From positions 200,543,962-200,607,961 of the forward strand of contig CM077644.1 of NCBI GenBank assembly GCA_039707465.1: 64,000 nucleotides of DNA, in the 5' to 3' direction. The notes beneath the pieces are model-generated. The model was not told the origin of the DNA. It saw only the letters and a list, made by a program, of their open reading frames with translations, and did not search any database. This document shows positions 20,460-33,105 of this stretch, one piece after another (position 1 is the first letter of the stretch; each line of letters starts with the position of its first letter). The translations under genes were made by a program, and so were the position numbers. Origin of the DNA: Rhabdophis nuchalis. Lineage: Eukaryota > Chordata > Lepidosauria > Squamata > Natricidae.

Positions 20460-20545
20460 ACATAGATGGACCTTCTTCAGAATGATCTGTCCTTGCCTGG
20501 TCTGGTATGTTTTAACAGAACATCCATTTGCATTGTAACTGCATT
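20460..20545 (-). mobile_element. RTE/Bov-B-like LINE end, part 2
   Basis: Continuation beyond the hAT: AGAATGATCTGTCCTTGCCTG matches the antisense of AGGTTAGGGATAGACTGTCG-like sequence in the copy at 50460. It fades near 20545. Confidence 0.45.
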
Positions 20546-20984
20546 GTAATTTCAATATTACATAATAAAGTTAGGGAATATTATCCAGCAATAATTTTTA
20601 TCAAAAAATATATAATCCCTTTAACTACATTTCTCTTAAACTAAATTATATGAATATATACAGGATTTCCAAATTAATTATATATTCCTATCCTTTTTCT
20701 CTCTCTCCCTTCCTTGTAAAATGTGTGGCACTTTCCAGACATATGAAAGAAACTCCAGAATTCATAATGTTACCTAGTGAAGTTATGTTCAAAAAGATGG
20801 CAAATTTCTTAAAATGAAGAAATTAAAGGGAATCGATTGTATTCTAGCCTATTCTCATTTTCAAGTCTCACATGAAAATCTTGAAAAAATATATATTTGG
20901 ATTCAGAAGAAACTTCTTGGAAATAATATGAAGAGATAAGGAGTCTCCCTCCTGGGAATCTTGACTATATTCTACCATAGATAC

Positions 20985-21058
20985 TGTTCTAAGTTACAAC
21001 AGTACTGAAAAAGTGACTTATGACCATTTTTCACACTTACTATTTCTATTTTACACTT
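20985..21058 (+). mobile_element. fragment of a DNA-transposon-like repeat
   Basis: AAGTTACAACAGTACTGAAAA, then GTGACTTATGACCATTTTTC and CACACTTAC, is the 5' part of a common snake repeat known to me by pattern. A piece of its 3' part occurs at 45146-45267. Family name not certain. Confidence 0.45.
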
Positions 21059-21267
21059 TTTGTGTTACCTGCATGTCAAACTGAAGCATTCAATGACTCT
21101 AGAAGAATGCAAATGACCATCTATCTGCAAGGAGTATAAATCCTTCCTTTCCCCACCATCCAATCAGAGCTAAACAAGCTTTTTGTATGAGAAGTGAAAC
21201 GTCTTCAAAGAATGTCTTCACAGACATTAAACAATTTTGTTTCAAAATTAGCTTTCTTTATATACTA

Positions 21268-21597
21268 ACTAGCTGATAACCCGGTGTTTCCTGGGTATTT
21301 CTTTAGGGGTGGTGGTGGAATATCCAGACCAAACATAATTTCTAATGTTGGATTTTGCCCCTTACCAAAGGGAACCCCCTTGAGGAGTACTGTGAAGTCA
21401 TTACCATGTCAACTCCACTGGTTTGCACAGTAGAAGCCATTTTAAGGTACAACAGGCAGTATCTTAACAGAACACACATACCGAGGGGTTTAGGGGTGTC
21501 TTACCCTGATAATATTTTTTCCAGAGAGTAAGTTATCTGTGTACCAAGTTTGGTTAAAATTGCTAAAGACATTCCAGACGTATGCTGAAACACATAC

Positions 21598-21638
<41 letters not shown>

Positions 21639-21640
21639 TC
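21268..21640 (+). repeat. RTE-like retroelement 3' region, copy 2, with (AC)n tail
   Basis: Homologous to 1527-1908 along its length: CTAGCTGATAACCC, CCTGGGTATTT, TAATTTCTAATGTTGGATTTT, GTCAACTCCACTGG, GTGTACCAAGTTTGGTTAAA. The tail is a perfect (AC)n of about 20 units (21596-21637). Confidence 0.6.
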
Positions 21641-23020
<1,380 letters not shown>

Positions 23021-23216
23021 GGGTGCAATCCTAAAAACACAGAGAGTCTATTCTGCATTACAATCCAAAACCTGGAATGAATCAAATTTAAAAAAAATCC
23101 ATTCTCACCTCTATGGGTGGTATATGCTCCCTCAATTTTCATATTTCTATCAGAAGCCTGTGAGTTTGACGGAAAGAAGAGGAAAGAAGAAGAGAGGAGA
23201 GGAATTTGATCTAGAA

Positions 23217-23739
23217 TAGTGATGCTGAACCTATGGCACGTGTGCCGGAAATGGCATACAGAGTCTTCTCTCTGAGCATGCAGCCATTGCCCATTGCTCT
23301 TCTGGGTTCCGACATGTTCATCCACGCCAACCTTCATGCATGCGGGAGCACTGAAAACCAGAAGAACAGCATCTGTGCACCAGGAAGCTGAGCTTATGGT
23401 TTCTGGCACATGCATGCACACTGCCCAGCTGCTCTTTGCGCATGTGGGAGCACTGGAAACCAGAAGAGCACTTCCTGGCATGCATGTGTGCACCAGGAAG
23501 CTGAACCTCTGGATTCTGGTATGTGCATGGAATCCAGAGGTTCCTTTGCATGAGCCTGAAACCAGAAGCCCAGGTGACCGGCATGCATGTACACACTGGA
23601 AACTTCCTGGCATGTGCTTCCCCACCTGGGGAATTGTTCTTCCAGTTTCCAGTGCTCCTGCGCATGCACGGCATGGAGTTGCTCTTTTTGTTTTCAATGC
23701 TTCCCTGCTTTCCGGTGCCAAAAAGGTTCACTAACATTG
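23217..23739. mobile_element. hAT-type element (GTGATGGCGAACC family), longest copy, modular interior
   Basis: The left end TAGTGATGCTGAACCTATGG and the right end AGGTTCACTAACATTG are inverted. Flanks are atctagaa and acctagaa, 7 of 8 alike. The interior has at least seven alternating modules built from CTGGAAACCAGAAGAGC and its inverse, with RTGCATGCATGTG spacers, making a minisatellite of inverted units. These give open frames of up to 235 codons on both strands (23014-23721 minus, 23294-23734 plus). They are rich in Met, His, Cys and Pro repeats and I do not regard them as genes. Confidence 0.88.
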
Positions 23740-24109
23740 ACCTAGAAGAATAAATAAATACATGTGACACAGTACAATACATATAAAGGTAAGACTACGA
23801 ATATTCAAAGATTATCTTCTAATAAGTGAATACAATTATATGAAGCTTTAGCTGCCTTTGTATCAACCCAGAGTCCAGTGTATCATGACAGCAAAGAACA
23901 TTCCCATAAATACTGTTATATAGAAACTTATTGATACTAAGCAGCAATAAAAACAATTTTACCACAATGGAGTGAATCCACTTTCAGCTTTATTGGGCAG
24001 AGATTAAGTTCTAACTAACAAAAAATCTCTCTCTTAAAAAAAAAAAGCAGGGGGGGTGCACTTCTAAAATCCTTCAATTTGCAATCACTTTTGTTTGGTA
24101 GGTTGAAAT

Positions 24110-24267
24110 CAGTGGTGGGTTTCTGCAGGTTCGCATCTACTCGCGAGAGCCGGTTGGTGAAATTTAGAGAACCGATGAGAGGGGGTTCCACCAGCATACC
24201 TGGAAGTAAATCTGGCCTGCCGCTGCCAGTGACCCAACGGGAAGGAAAGGAAAGGAAGGAAAAAGGA

Positions 24268-24323
<56 letters not shown>

Positions 24324-24500
24324 ATGAATTTATCATCACAATTGAGTCCAAAATTTTGGTTGCTAAGCAAGAGCGTTAAATGAGTTTCACCACATTTTAA
24401 AAGGTGGCCACTCCCACCCTGTCACATGACTGCCAAGCCACGCCCACAAAATAGGCCACACCTACAGAGTAGGTTCTAAAAAATTTGAAACCCACCACTG
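24110..24500. mobile_element. hAT-type MITE (GGTGGGTT-terminal family) with internal GAAA array
   Basis: It begins CAGTGGTGGGTTTC and ends GAAACCCACCACTG, perfect 14-bp inverted repeats. Identical target duplications gttgaaat lie at 24102-24109 and 24501-24508. It contains GGTTGCTAAGCAAGAGCG and GTCACATGACTGCCAAGCC as in the 750-1237 copy. A purine array (GAAA)n occupies 24262-24323. Confidence 0.93.
24262..24323. repeat. (GAAA)n microsatellite inside the MITE
   Basis: About 15 units. The Lys/Glu- and Phe/Leu/Ser-rich open frames through it are artefacts. Confidence 0.95.
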
Positions 24501-24926
24501 GTTGAAATGCAGAAAAGTTCATCCAATAAGGACAGAACTGTGGCAGGAAATTGCCTGCAGTGCACATTCTTTGTGCTTTAATAGGAGAAGCCTCAAACAG
24601 AAAGGTTTTTTCTATGAACTGTTACAGAAATGCTCATCAGCAGCAGCCCTTTGCTTTTATCCTATTGGATTTGCCCTTTCTGAATGCTGCATTTCTGTAA
24701 TTGGATCAAGTTATTTCCTCTGGAAGACAAGAAATATTGCCTGACTGTATTTATCAATACAACAGATTCTCTCAGGCATAGCGTGCTTTTGTTTGTACCT
24801 ATGTAATGTCTGTATTTTTATGTCTGCACATACACATTTTTTTTCTAAATGTGATGTTAATACTATACATTACCATTATATTTTAATATAATGCTCTTCT
24901 TTTAAGCATCCTCCCTCTGGGTTTCA

Positions 24927-25005
24927 TGAGCCGCCACCGCTACTGGTTCACCCAAACCGGATAGAACCAGCTGAATTGCCCCATTGCTCTGGTCCCAGTG
25001 ACCAA
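24927..25005. mobile_element. hAT-type MITE fragment
   Basis: GCCGCCACCGCTACTGGTTC, CAAACCGGATAGAACCAGCTG is an internal block shared with the elements near 6300 and 47430. Ends not found. Confidence 0.45.
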
Positions 25006-28000
25006 CGCAGATTGGATCCTGAAACATTATCCTGGGACGTGTATATTCACCTTCTTCTGGAAATACTTTAAAGAAAAAACTTCAAATAATAGAAGATCCT
25101 GCATCATTGCTTGCTAAAATATTATTGAAACTTTTAGTGTGTTTAAGGAAATAATGAAAAATGAAATAACAACAAACCCGTAAACCTTCTGATGATGCTT
25201 ACTTATTCACTTCCATTTTACAATTTTCACCATTCTTTTGCTATAAGCGACATTCATCCAGGTCCCTGGGAATATATGAAAGTTTGGGAATTTTCACCAG
25301 CTGGTAATCTATTGCTATGTCCGTGGGGATTGACTTACCATTTGTGTTTTGATTTCATTGTTCCTGAGAATAAAATCATTGAACACAATAAGATTTGCCA
25401 TCAAATATGTAGCATCAATGTGCAAATATCTACACAAGACCTTGGAAGAATTTGCTAAGAATTTCTCATACTTGTAACATTATTTTTTGCTGTACAATTA
25501 TTTGCATGCTGTGTTTGGAGTATAGTTGAAGGCATGTGTAACATAAAAGCAGTTCCTTGCCTATAATGCTTCTTTTCTTTTCACCATGTATCTATAGTTA
25601 CAGATGAGGCTGCACCAAAATTACAAAAGGTGGCTGCAGATAAATTCCATTGCATCCAAAGAAATTGACGCGTTGGCTGGGCTTCCAGAAATAGAATCTG
25701 CCTCGAGGAGCACTTCCAAATAGGATTCTTCGGGGGGGGGGGGGGGGGAAACGCACCCCAACGTAGCATAGACCAAATTCTTAAAGCTGTATTAATTTCA
25801 GCTTACAGTATCTACAGTAGTATAAATAGTACTTCATCATTCTTTGGAGTAAGCTTCATTTTAACTTTTCTCAAACCGAGGACCACAATTGCTTTTTTTG
25901 GAATCTGTAGCTGTATCAGTCGTGTACTTATAATAGTGCAGTTCTAAATCCTAGATGTCCCATTTATGTAGACATTAAAATTAATATTATACAGACATTG
26001 AATATCATGTAGATAAACATAATACTATGCACCTTGAAATATATGTAGAAGTTAAGGGTTTTTCTTAGATTCTAAGTGACAGAGGTTTCTCTTTATTGAT
26101 CTCACTTTCACCAAGGACATTAGCCTTGTCTAAACATCTTAGAATTCAGTGAAAAGTAGAATGAAGATCCCAAGACTGAATTTCACAAGCTTAATTTACT
26201 GTTTGTGATAGATATACCCTCTTCATCTCTGCTACCTAAAGCTGGTGAAAAGAGTAAAAAGAATCTCCTGCAAACTTTATTGGGTGTAGGTATGCCCAAT
26301 TCTTCATTGCTTTAGCCTTTCAATATTTTTCTTTCTCCTTTTTCTTCTTTTCCTTTTCTTGAAAGATGAAAGAATAAATCAAATAGCACAAATGGCTTAA
26401 TTTGGTGGGACTTTGCCTTAATTATCATTCCCCCCTCTCAATGTAGCATGTTTGCCTAGTGCCAAAGATAGAAATTGCCCTCTGTGTTGTCTTCTTGTTC
26501 TCATTAAATTTAATGAAAGAAAAGTTATTCAGGAAATTGTTACAAAGGGGAAAAAAACAATAAAGTCTGATTCTTCAGCCTTAGTTACAAGAAAGCTGAG
26601 GACTATACATGAATCTACAGTCTTAATTTATTAATTAATATGTCATGCAATCTGCGCTTCCCTAATTCCCCACACTTGAATTAAATTCGAGAAGAACAAA
26701 CAATGAGGAAATTCCTTCAATTAATATTTTGTGATAGCTATCCTAATGTCACCCATGAAAAGAGAGTCCTTCCATTTATAAATTATTGGAGAGTTTCTAT
26801 TTGCTCTGGAGAATCATTACCTACATATTTGGTGGAGAATTTAAAAAGCCCATTTCAGCACCTCTCTTTGCTGACCTTATGAAAAAAGTCAAGATTCATT
26901 TTGAAATTGAATTAATGTCCATTTTTACTTGCATTTGCTCTTCTTTCACCCAGTAATTGAACTAAGAGTGTTTCCACATTTTCTAGGTTATATTCCACAG
27001 ACACAGACCGACAGACAGAGAGACAGACAGAGACAGAGACACACACCAGGAACTGCTATATATCAATGCTGCAGCAATTCCTAGAACCCGAGTCTGATCT
27101 TATGTGCTCTAGGATTGATAAAGGATAATGCACTTTGTAAGTCAACTTTGACTTTCAACTTTTGAGCACTGATTGTTTCTAAGGTTTTAGTTGTAAAATG
27201 AGCATTCAAAGTGTCTTTCAAAAACATCTCCTAGTAATGAACCAAAAATCTGTTCAAGTGTCTTTAAGCTACAAGTAACAGATGCTAATACTTCTTTCAC
27301 TGAGAAAACTGGCATAAATCTTAAACAATTTTCTGCAGTTGGTTGTAACTCAATAGCATCTGTCCTTTGCTTTATATCAGTGTTTCCAAAACTCATCCCC
27401 ATATTTTGGAACCACTGATAGAAAAGTAAGGCTAAAGACATTGTAAGTATTAGTTTTATTTGCAGATGAATAAATCATTCATGTCAATGATTGAATCTAT
27501 TTATTTTCCCAAATTTGATGGCTGGTATTATTCATGCAGGTCAAAGTAATACTACTGACATTTCAAATCTATTTTTTCCACAGAAACAGTTTTCAGAAAC
27601 TATTTAGCATATCAATAAACAACAGCAGAATACTCTATTGCTCTATGTTAGCTAGGCCCACAGCATACTTGATAGCAACTGTGGGAGTTAAAGTCCAAAT
27701 AATATTTTGTAACAAAGTTGGGAAAAGTAAAAATAAGATTTTGAAATGTTGAGGCTTTGGTGATATTGTTGTAATGATTGAGTCGATCAGCTTTTGGTTC
27801 TTATTTTCCCAGGTGTCAAATCAGTTTGTCCTTTTCCATCTTGTGTTTTAAAAATTCACAGAAATATTTTTATGACTTTGTTTGCATATTTATTATTTAT
27901 ATACACCATTTTTAATTTTTATTCTCTCTGAAGTCTACGTGCAAAGACTGTGCTAATCTGAGATGCCCTGTGATTCCTTGAGGAATTGAACCAATTAACT

Positions 28001-28280
28001 CAATTTCAGTTCCTCTTCCAGAAGTAATTATCTGGAGATGGTGCTGCAGCATTTTGTAGCATTTGGGCATTAGAAAGATATATTTATACTTTGCCAAATA
28101 CATTGGATTTATATAAGCATTTTTACCCAACATGTTAATCTATTATTTGTGCTCTTTTATTTATTTATTATTAGACAATTGCTTTAAAAAATTCAGAACA
28201 CTCAGAATAAAAGAGCTTCAACAGTCAGCATTCTCTTGTGTCTCAATAAATTTTCATGGTGATCTTTCCAGTTAGCCAAT
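25006..28280. other. 3.3 kb of mostly unique AT-rich DNA
   Basis: It contains a 17-base G run (25732-25748), an AGAC/AGAG simple repeat (27010-27048) and a possible worn MITE half at 27650-27725 (CTGTGGGAGTTAAAGTCC). Open frames at 25192-25458 and 27187-27441 lack domain or splice support. Confidence 0.4.
25732..25748 (+). repeat. 17-base poly-G run
   Basis: Uninterrupted G homopolymer, unusual in an AT-rich setting. Its length is liable to assembly or sequencing error. Confidence 0.9.
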
Positions 28281-28723
28281 GAGAGGCCTCAAAGGGGGGG
28301 GGGGAGTGATCTCCAGATTGTGTCATTCTTCCCTAATCTTTAACGATGGAGCATGTGTGTGTGAGAGGGAGCAACTGGCCAGAGTGTGGAAGAAATGGCA
28401 TGGCCATTCCTTGGACTGATTAGGGAGGACAGGTGAATGATGGCTAGATGTCAATGGCTATAGGTGGGAAGGAGGAAATCATAGAAATCAAATGGCAGAA
28501 TAAGAGGAGAATTCCTGCCAATTGGAAACTGTTTCATGCTTCTTCGAAGGAGGAAAAAACATTGAATAAAGTTGTCCCTTTAATACAATTCTAAATTCCA
28601 TCTTATGCTTTTTAATAAAGCTTACCCCCCTCCGGTAAAACATCTCCGGCAAAACATCTGCGGGGTTGGCAATGGACGGTGAGATAATAGATCTTTCCAC
28701 TCCTCCAGGATCATCCATCCACT

Positions 28724-28809
28724 ACTATACCATCTGACTGTATTATATGCACCACTATACCATCTGACTGTATTATATGCACCACTATACCATCTGACTG
28801 TATTATATA
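28724..28809 (+). repeat. 30-bp tandem repeat, about 2.9 copies
   Basis: The unit ACTATACCATCTGACTGTAT plus TATATGCACC is repeated with almost no change. It ends just before the GC-rich body of the LINE starts, so it may belong to that element's 5' region or be an unrelated minisatellite. Confidence 0.85.
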
Positions 28810-29224
28810 CTTCTCCTCTACTTTGAATTTGACTTGCAATGTACCAACTTAGGCAGCCTCCTTGTAAAGCCAGGGCCAGTCTACATGCTGCTATCATATT
28901 CGAGGACAGATCTCCTTTGTCTGCAAGAGTCTCCCCTCTCGCAGCTGTGGCCCCCTTGTCTATCTGGGGCCCACCTCAAGGATGGATTGTTAGATCCAGA
29001 GAGGTGGGCAAGTCGCAAGCTCAGGGGGTTTCTTTGTAAATTTTTAATTCGGCTTTTAGGGGGTTCCAGGGAGGAAGGGGGATCAGTCAGGCGGGTGGGC
29101 GACAAGCTATAGGGCCGGCTGGTGGAAGTAGGGAAATGGAGGAGGGGGGGGAGGTTTTGATTCCACAGAGGGATTTCCCATCAGATCGGTCCTGGGGAGG
29201 GGCAGAGGCGGTGGGAGACGGGGT

Positions 29225-29770
29225 GTGCATTACCTGTTGGAGGATCGTGGCCGCTGGTTACAGGCGGTCACGCGCTCCAACCCCCCAAGCTCCCTTTGCA
29301 GACTAGGAGGTCAAGGATCACAGAGCCGGGGCCCTAGGCTGATGTTATGCAACACCAGATCTGTGGTTCAAAAAGCCCCCCTCATCAATGACCTTGTGTC
29401 AGAGGGGGACCCAGACCTGGTGGGTATAACGGAAACCTGGTTGGGCCACAAGGGAGGATTACCCCTCGTAGAAATGTGCCCACCGGGCTACCGAGCCTTT
29501 CATCAGCCTAGGGCCCTAGGTAGGGGTGGGGGGGTGGCGATTATGGTTAGGGAAGGTCTTGAGCCGAAGGAGACCACGATCCCTCAGACGACCGAGTGTG
29601 AGTCCCTCTTTGTGAAATGGGGCCTGGGGAGACAGTTGGGCATGCTAGTTGTATACCTGGCTCCCCGCTATGTAACAGCAGCCCTGCCCGAGCTCCTGGA
29701 TGTGGTAGCCGAGGCAGCGGTTGAGACCCCCAGATGTTGGTCATGGGGGATTTTAACCTGCCGTCAGTAG
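29225..29770 (+). pseudogene. CR1-type ORF2: endonuclease domain, N-terminal part
   Basis: From about 29339 the frame reads MLCNTRSVVQKAPLINDLV, then DPDLVGITETWLGH, PPGYRAFHQPR and GRGGGVAIM. These are the N-R-S, ITETWL and RGGG-A motifs of the apurinic-type endonuclease that nicks the target DNA. The Glu of ITETWL is the expected metal-binding residue. Near 29735-29760 the conserved GDFN motif appears in the +1-shifted neighbouring frame instead, so a frameshift disrupts the domain. The residues upstream of 29339 may be N-terminal leader and are unassigned. Confidence 0.85.
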
Positions 29771-30195
29771 GCGAGGCCTCCAGGGTAGCTCGGGATTTCA
29801 TGGCCTCCATGACCGCCATGGACCTGACCCAAGTAGTTCTTGGCCCCACTCACAAGGGAGGACACACCCAGGATTTAATCTTCGCCTCGGGGCAGGGGAG
29901 GAGTGATCTGGGAATAGGGGACTTAGTCATCTCACCCTTGTCATGGACAGATCACGCTCTCCTTCGGCTGGACTTTCCAATCGCTACACGCCACCGCGGG
30001 GAGGCGGAACCAGAGATTCCCAAATGGTTCCGCCCCAGGCACCTGATGGACCCAGAAAGGTTCCAGAGGGAGCTTGGACTGATACCTGTGGCCTTGCCCC
30101 GCGACTCGAATGAGGACCTAGTGGCCGCATGGTTTAGTGTGGCCATGGGGGCCTTGGACCGAGTTGCGCCCTTGCGGCCTCTCATGTGGCGCTGA
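29734..30195 (+). pseudogene. CR1-type ORF2: endonuclease domain, C-terminal part
   Basis: It contains LVMGDFNLPSVG, then GPTHKGGHTQDLIFA, then SPLSWTDHALLRLDF. GDFN supplies catalytic Asp and Asn, and the TDH triplet stands where family members have SDH with the catalytic His. The frame then runs into a linker with PKWFRPRHLMDPERF and ends at a TGA at about 30193, inside a segment that would normally continue (ITQAPWFTEELRVMKRRKRR after the stop). The element is therefore inactive at this point too. Confidence 0.85.
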
Positions 30196-30515
30196 ATCAC
30201 CCAGGCTCCTTGGTTCACTGAGGAACTGAGGGTGATGAAACGCCGCAAGAGACGCCTAGAGAGCAGATGGAGATCTTCTCGCTCCGAAGCCGACCGAACA
30301 CTAGTGAAAGCCCATATTAGGACTTAGTGGCGATAAGGGTGGCTAAACGTGAGTATTGTGCCACTCTTATTGCATCCGCAGATAACTGCCCTGTCGCCCT
30401 GTTCGGGGTGACCCGCTCCCTCCTTTAACAGAGGCCGCGGGAAGCCCCTCTACAGGGTCGAGCAGAGGAATTTGGTGTATATCTGCAGGACAAAATCACT
30501 CGGATTCGGAATGAG

Positions 30516-31090
30516 TTGCCCTCCATTGAGAGTGGTCCGGTCGGATTGTCCGAGACTGTTCTTGAGACACCATCTTGGGAGGAGTTTGACTTTGTTACTA
30601 CCGAGGATATGGACAGGTTGTCAAGGAGACTCAAGGCCACCACATGTTTATTGGACCCGTGTCCCTCCTGGCTTGTACTGATATCCTGGGAGGTGACACG
30701 AGGCTGGCTCCAGGATATTGTGAAAGTTTCTTTGAGTGAGGGGTACTTGCCTACCGTCTTGAAAGAGGCGGTGGTGAGGCTCCTCCTCAAGAAGCCTTTC
30801 CTGGACCCAGCATTGTTAGAAAATTACCGTCCGGTCTCCAACCTTCACTTTTTAGCGAAGGTTGTAGAGAGTGTGGTGGCTCAACAGTTTCCACGACACC
30901 TGGAGGAAATTGATTATCTAGACCCATGCCAGTCCGGCTTCCAACCCGGTCACAGCACCGAGACGGCATTGGTCGCATTGGTGGATGATCTCTGGAGGGC
31001 ACGGGATAGGGGATGTTCCTCTATCCTAGTCCTATTAGACCTCTCAGTGGCTTTTGATACCATCGACCATGGTATCTTATTGCACCGACT
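30516..31090 (+). pseudogene. CR1-type ORF2: reverse transcriptase, N-terminal half
   Basis: It reads EDMDRLSRRLKATTCLLDPC, then AVVRLLLKKP, ENYRPVSNLHFLAKVVE, QSGFQPGHSTETALV and LVLLDLSVAFDTIDHGILL. These are RT blocks 0 to 3. The first catalytic Asp of the palm lies in LLDLSVAFD. The frame is lost at 31090-31099 in a run of ten or more G residues and continues in another frame. Upstream, codons for residues between 30196 and 30515 are scattered over two frames with stops. Confidence 0.88.
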
Positions 31091-31102
31091 GGGGGGGGGG
31101 GG

Positions 31103-32158
31103 TTGGGGGTGAGAGGCACCGTATTACGGTGGTTCTCATCCTACCTCTCTGGTCAGTCGCAATGTGTGTTGGCAGGGGTACAGAGGTCGGCCTCAAGGTC
31201 CCTCTTATGTGGGGTTCCTCCAAGGTTGGTCCTTTCACCTCTCCTGTTCAACACCTATATGAAGCCGCTGCGCGAGATCATCCGTGGTTTTGGGGTGGGA
31301 TACCACCTGTACGCTGATGACACTCAGTTGTACATATCCACCCCAGACCACCCCAATGATGCCGCCGAGGTGGTGTCCCGGTGCTTGGAGGCCGTACGGG
31401 TCTGGATGGGTAGTAACAAACTCAAGCTCAACCTGTCCAAGACTGAGTGGCTGTGGATTCCGGCACCCCGGTTCAGCCAGGTAACTCCAACACTGGCCAT
31501 TGGGGGTGAAATATTGGCCCCCGTGGAGAGGGCGCGCAATTTGGGTGTCCTCCTGGATTCCCCGCTGTCCATGGAGGACCATGTGATGGCCGTGGCCAGG
31601 GGGGCGTTTTATCAGATACGCCTGATACGCCAATTGCGCCCCTTACTGGACCGGGCTGCCCTCCGCACAGTCACTCAAGCACTTGTGACATCCCGGCTTG
31701 ACTACTGTAACGCTCTCTACATGGGGCTCCCCTTGAGGTGCACTCGAAGGTTACAGCTAGTCCAGAATGTGGCCGTGCGGGTGATTATGGGAGCCTCTAG
31801 GCATTCCCACATAACACCTCTCCTGTGCGAGCTGCACTGGCTACTTGTGGCCTTTCGGGTGCGCTTCAAGGTTTTGATAACCATCTTCAAAGCGCTCCAT
31901 GGCTCGGGGCCTAGTTATATGCGAGACCGTCTTCTGCCCCATACATCCCTTCGACCGATCCGCTCCCACAGAGAGGGCCTTCTCAGGGTGCCGTCAGCCG
32001 GGCAATGCCGGTTGGCGACACCCAGGGGAAGAGCCTTCTCTGTGACGGGCCCTACCCTCTGGAACGACCTGCCCCCCGAACTGCGCACCATCTCAGACCT
32101 CCGCCTCTTCCACCAGCGTTTTAAAACGCACCTTTTCCAACAAGCCGGCCTAGCATAA
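31103..32158 (+). pseudogene. CR1-type ORF2: reverse transcriptase, C-terminal half and tail
   Basis: A 351-codon open stretch. It contains LRWFSSYLSGQSQCV, then GVPPRLVLSPLLFNTYM, then YHLYADDTQLYIS with the catalytic YADD, NKLKLNLSKTEWLW, LGVLLDSPLSM, SRLDYCNALYMG and PTLWNDLPPEL, ending LFQQAGLA. The usual GVPQGSVLSP block reads GVPPRLVLSP, so three residues of a conserved nucleotide-contact motif are changed. The first ATG in the stretch is not a real start; the frame is a continuation of the upstream half. Confidence 0.9.
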
Positions 32159-32345
32159 CCTCCCGTCTTTGACTGTTTTTAGATAGATTTTAATTAGGGG
32201 GATTTTATACTATTTTAGCACAGGGTATGGTTTTAATAGCTTTTTAAAATTTGTATTTTTGTTATATTTGTATTGTTTTAAATTTCCTGTGCGCTGCCCT
32301 GGGTCCTTATTGGAGAAGGTGCGGGGTATAAATTTGAATAAAATA

Positions 32346-32959
32346 AAATTAAAAAAATAAATAAATTGGTTAGTTGGAAAAGGTGATATCAGATGCCTTC
32401 TGATTTATTACTAATCAACTAATGTAAACAGAAAAGGTATATAATTTAGTCATCATTGAAATAGATACCAAAAATTGCCTTACAGCCCCGTGATTCCAGA
32501 AAGATTTCCCAGTGTAGAAAAGATAGTGGAAGACATATAAGCAAATATTATCAAACAAACGAATTATACGGTGGGAGAAGAAGCATCTCAGCACAGTGAC
32601 CAGCTAGTTTTCATAAATGTTCAAAATTATTACAATTTACAAAGAAGTTTAGGTGGGATTCCAGTTGTTCTTGGGTGATTCTTGGTCATTGAAGTTCATG
32701 TCCTAATTCATGTGCATCAGTCATACTCTGAGCTTTTCTTAGACTATGGGAGATCATTGTTCGCTGCTAGCCAACAATGGAATTTACCTAGCATGCATTT
32801 GCATTTCTATAGACCTGAGTGTGCATTCAAAATGCAACATAACACCACAATCAGGCTTAATGTGATAGATTTAGAGTGCCAGTGTAACATGCAATATGTA
32901 TATACCAGTGTGTTATTATATTGTGTGTGTGTGTGTAAATGTGTGCTAGTTTATTACTT
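32346..32959. other. unique DNA with short (GT)n
   Basis: A (GT)n of about eight units at 32921-32936. No gene recognised. Confidence 0.4.
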
Positions 32960-32974
32960 ATTTGGGTTTAGGAA

Positions 32975-33105
32975 TTTCTTTTTTATTTATTGATTTATTG
33001 AGATACATTCTGTGTTCTTGGGTGGGCTGCACCAAGGGAGGCTCATTCAATTTCATTGTGCACATGTTGCGCATTGACAATAAAGGTTGGAATTGCAAAT
33101 GTACC
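32975..33105 (+). repeat. retroelement-like 3' end (ACAATAAAGG type)
   Basis: TTCAATTTCATTGTGCACATG then TTGACAATAAAGGTTGGAATTG resembles 3' ends of vertebrate retroposons that finish in ACAATAAAG. Family not identified. Confidence 0.35.

Larger units (their letters stand above)
28840..32345 (+). mobile_element. near full-length CR1-type (L3-like) LINE, inactive
   Basis: A 3.5-kb GC-rich block in AT-rich surroundings. In order: a GC-rich 5' region (28840-29220), an AP-like endonuclease (about 29330-29970), a linker, a reverse transcriptase (about 30560-31660), a C-terminal region ending in LFQQAGLA with stop at 32156, and a 3' UTR with GCTGCCCTGGGTCC and GGGGTATAAATTTG before an A-rich tail. 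The reading frame changes at least three times and stops occur near 30195 and 30325. CR1/L2-group LINEs encode EN-RT in ORF2. I could not identify ORF1. The L3-like assignment rests on the 3' end, which is shared with four other copies here. Confidence 0.9.

Noticed and set aside
28724..28809. A CRISPR-like repeat array
   Set aside because: The 30-bp units are contiguous with no spacers, and the sequence is from a eukaryotic genome.
28834..29112. A 92-codon frame as a candidate ORF1 of the LINE
   Set aside because: No coiled coil, zinc knuckle, esterase or RRM-like motif is visible, and overlapping frames in other phases are equally open. I left it as the 5' region.
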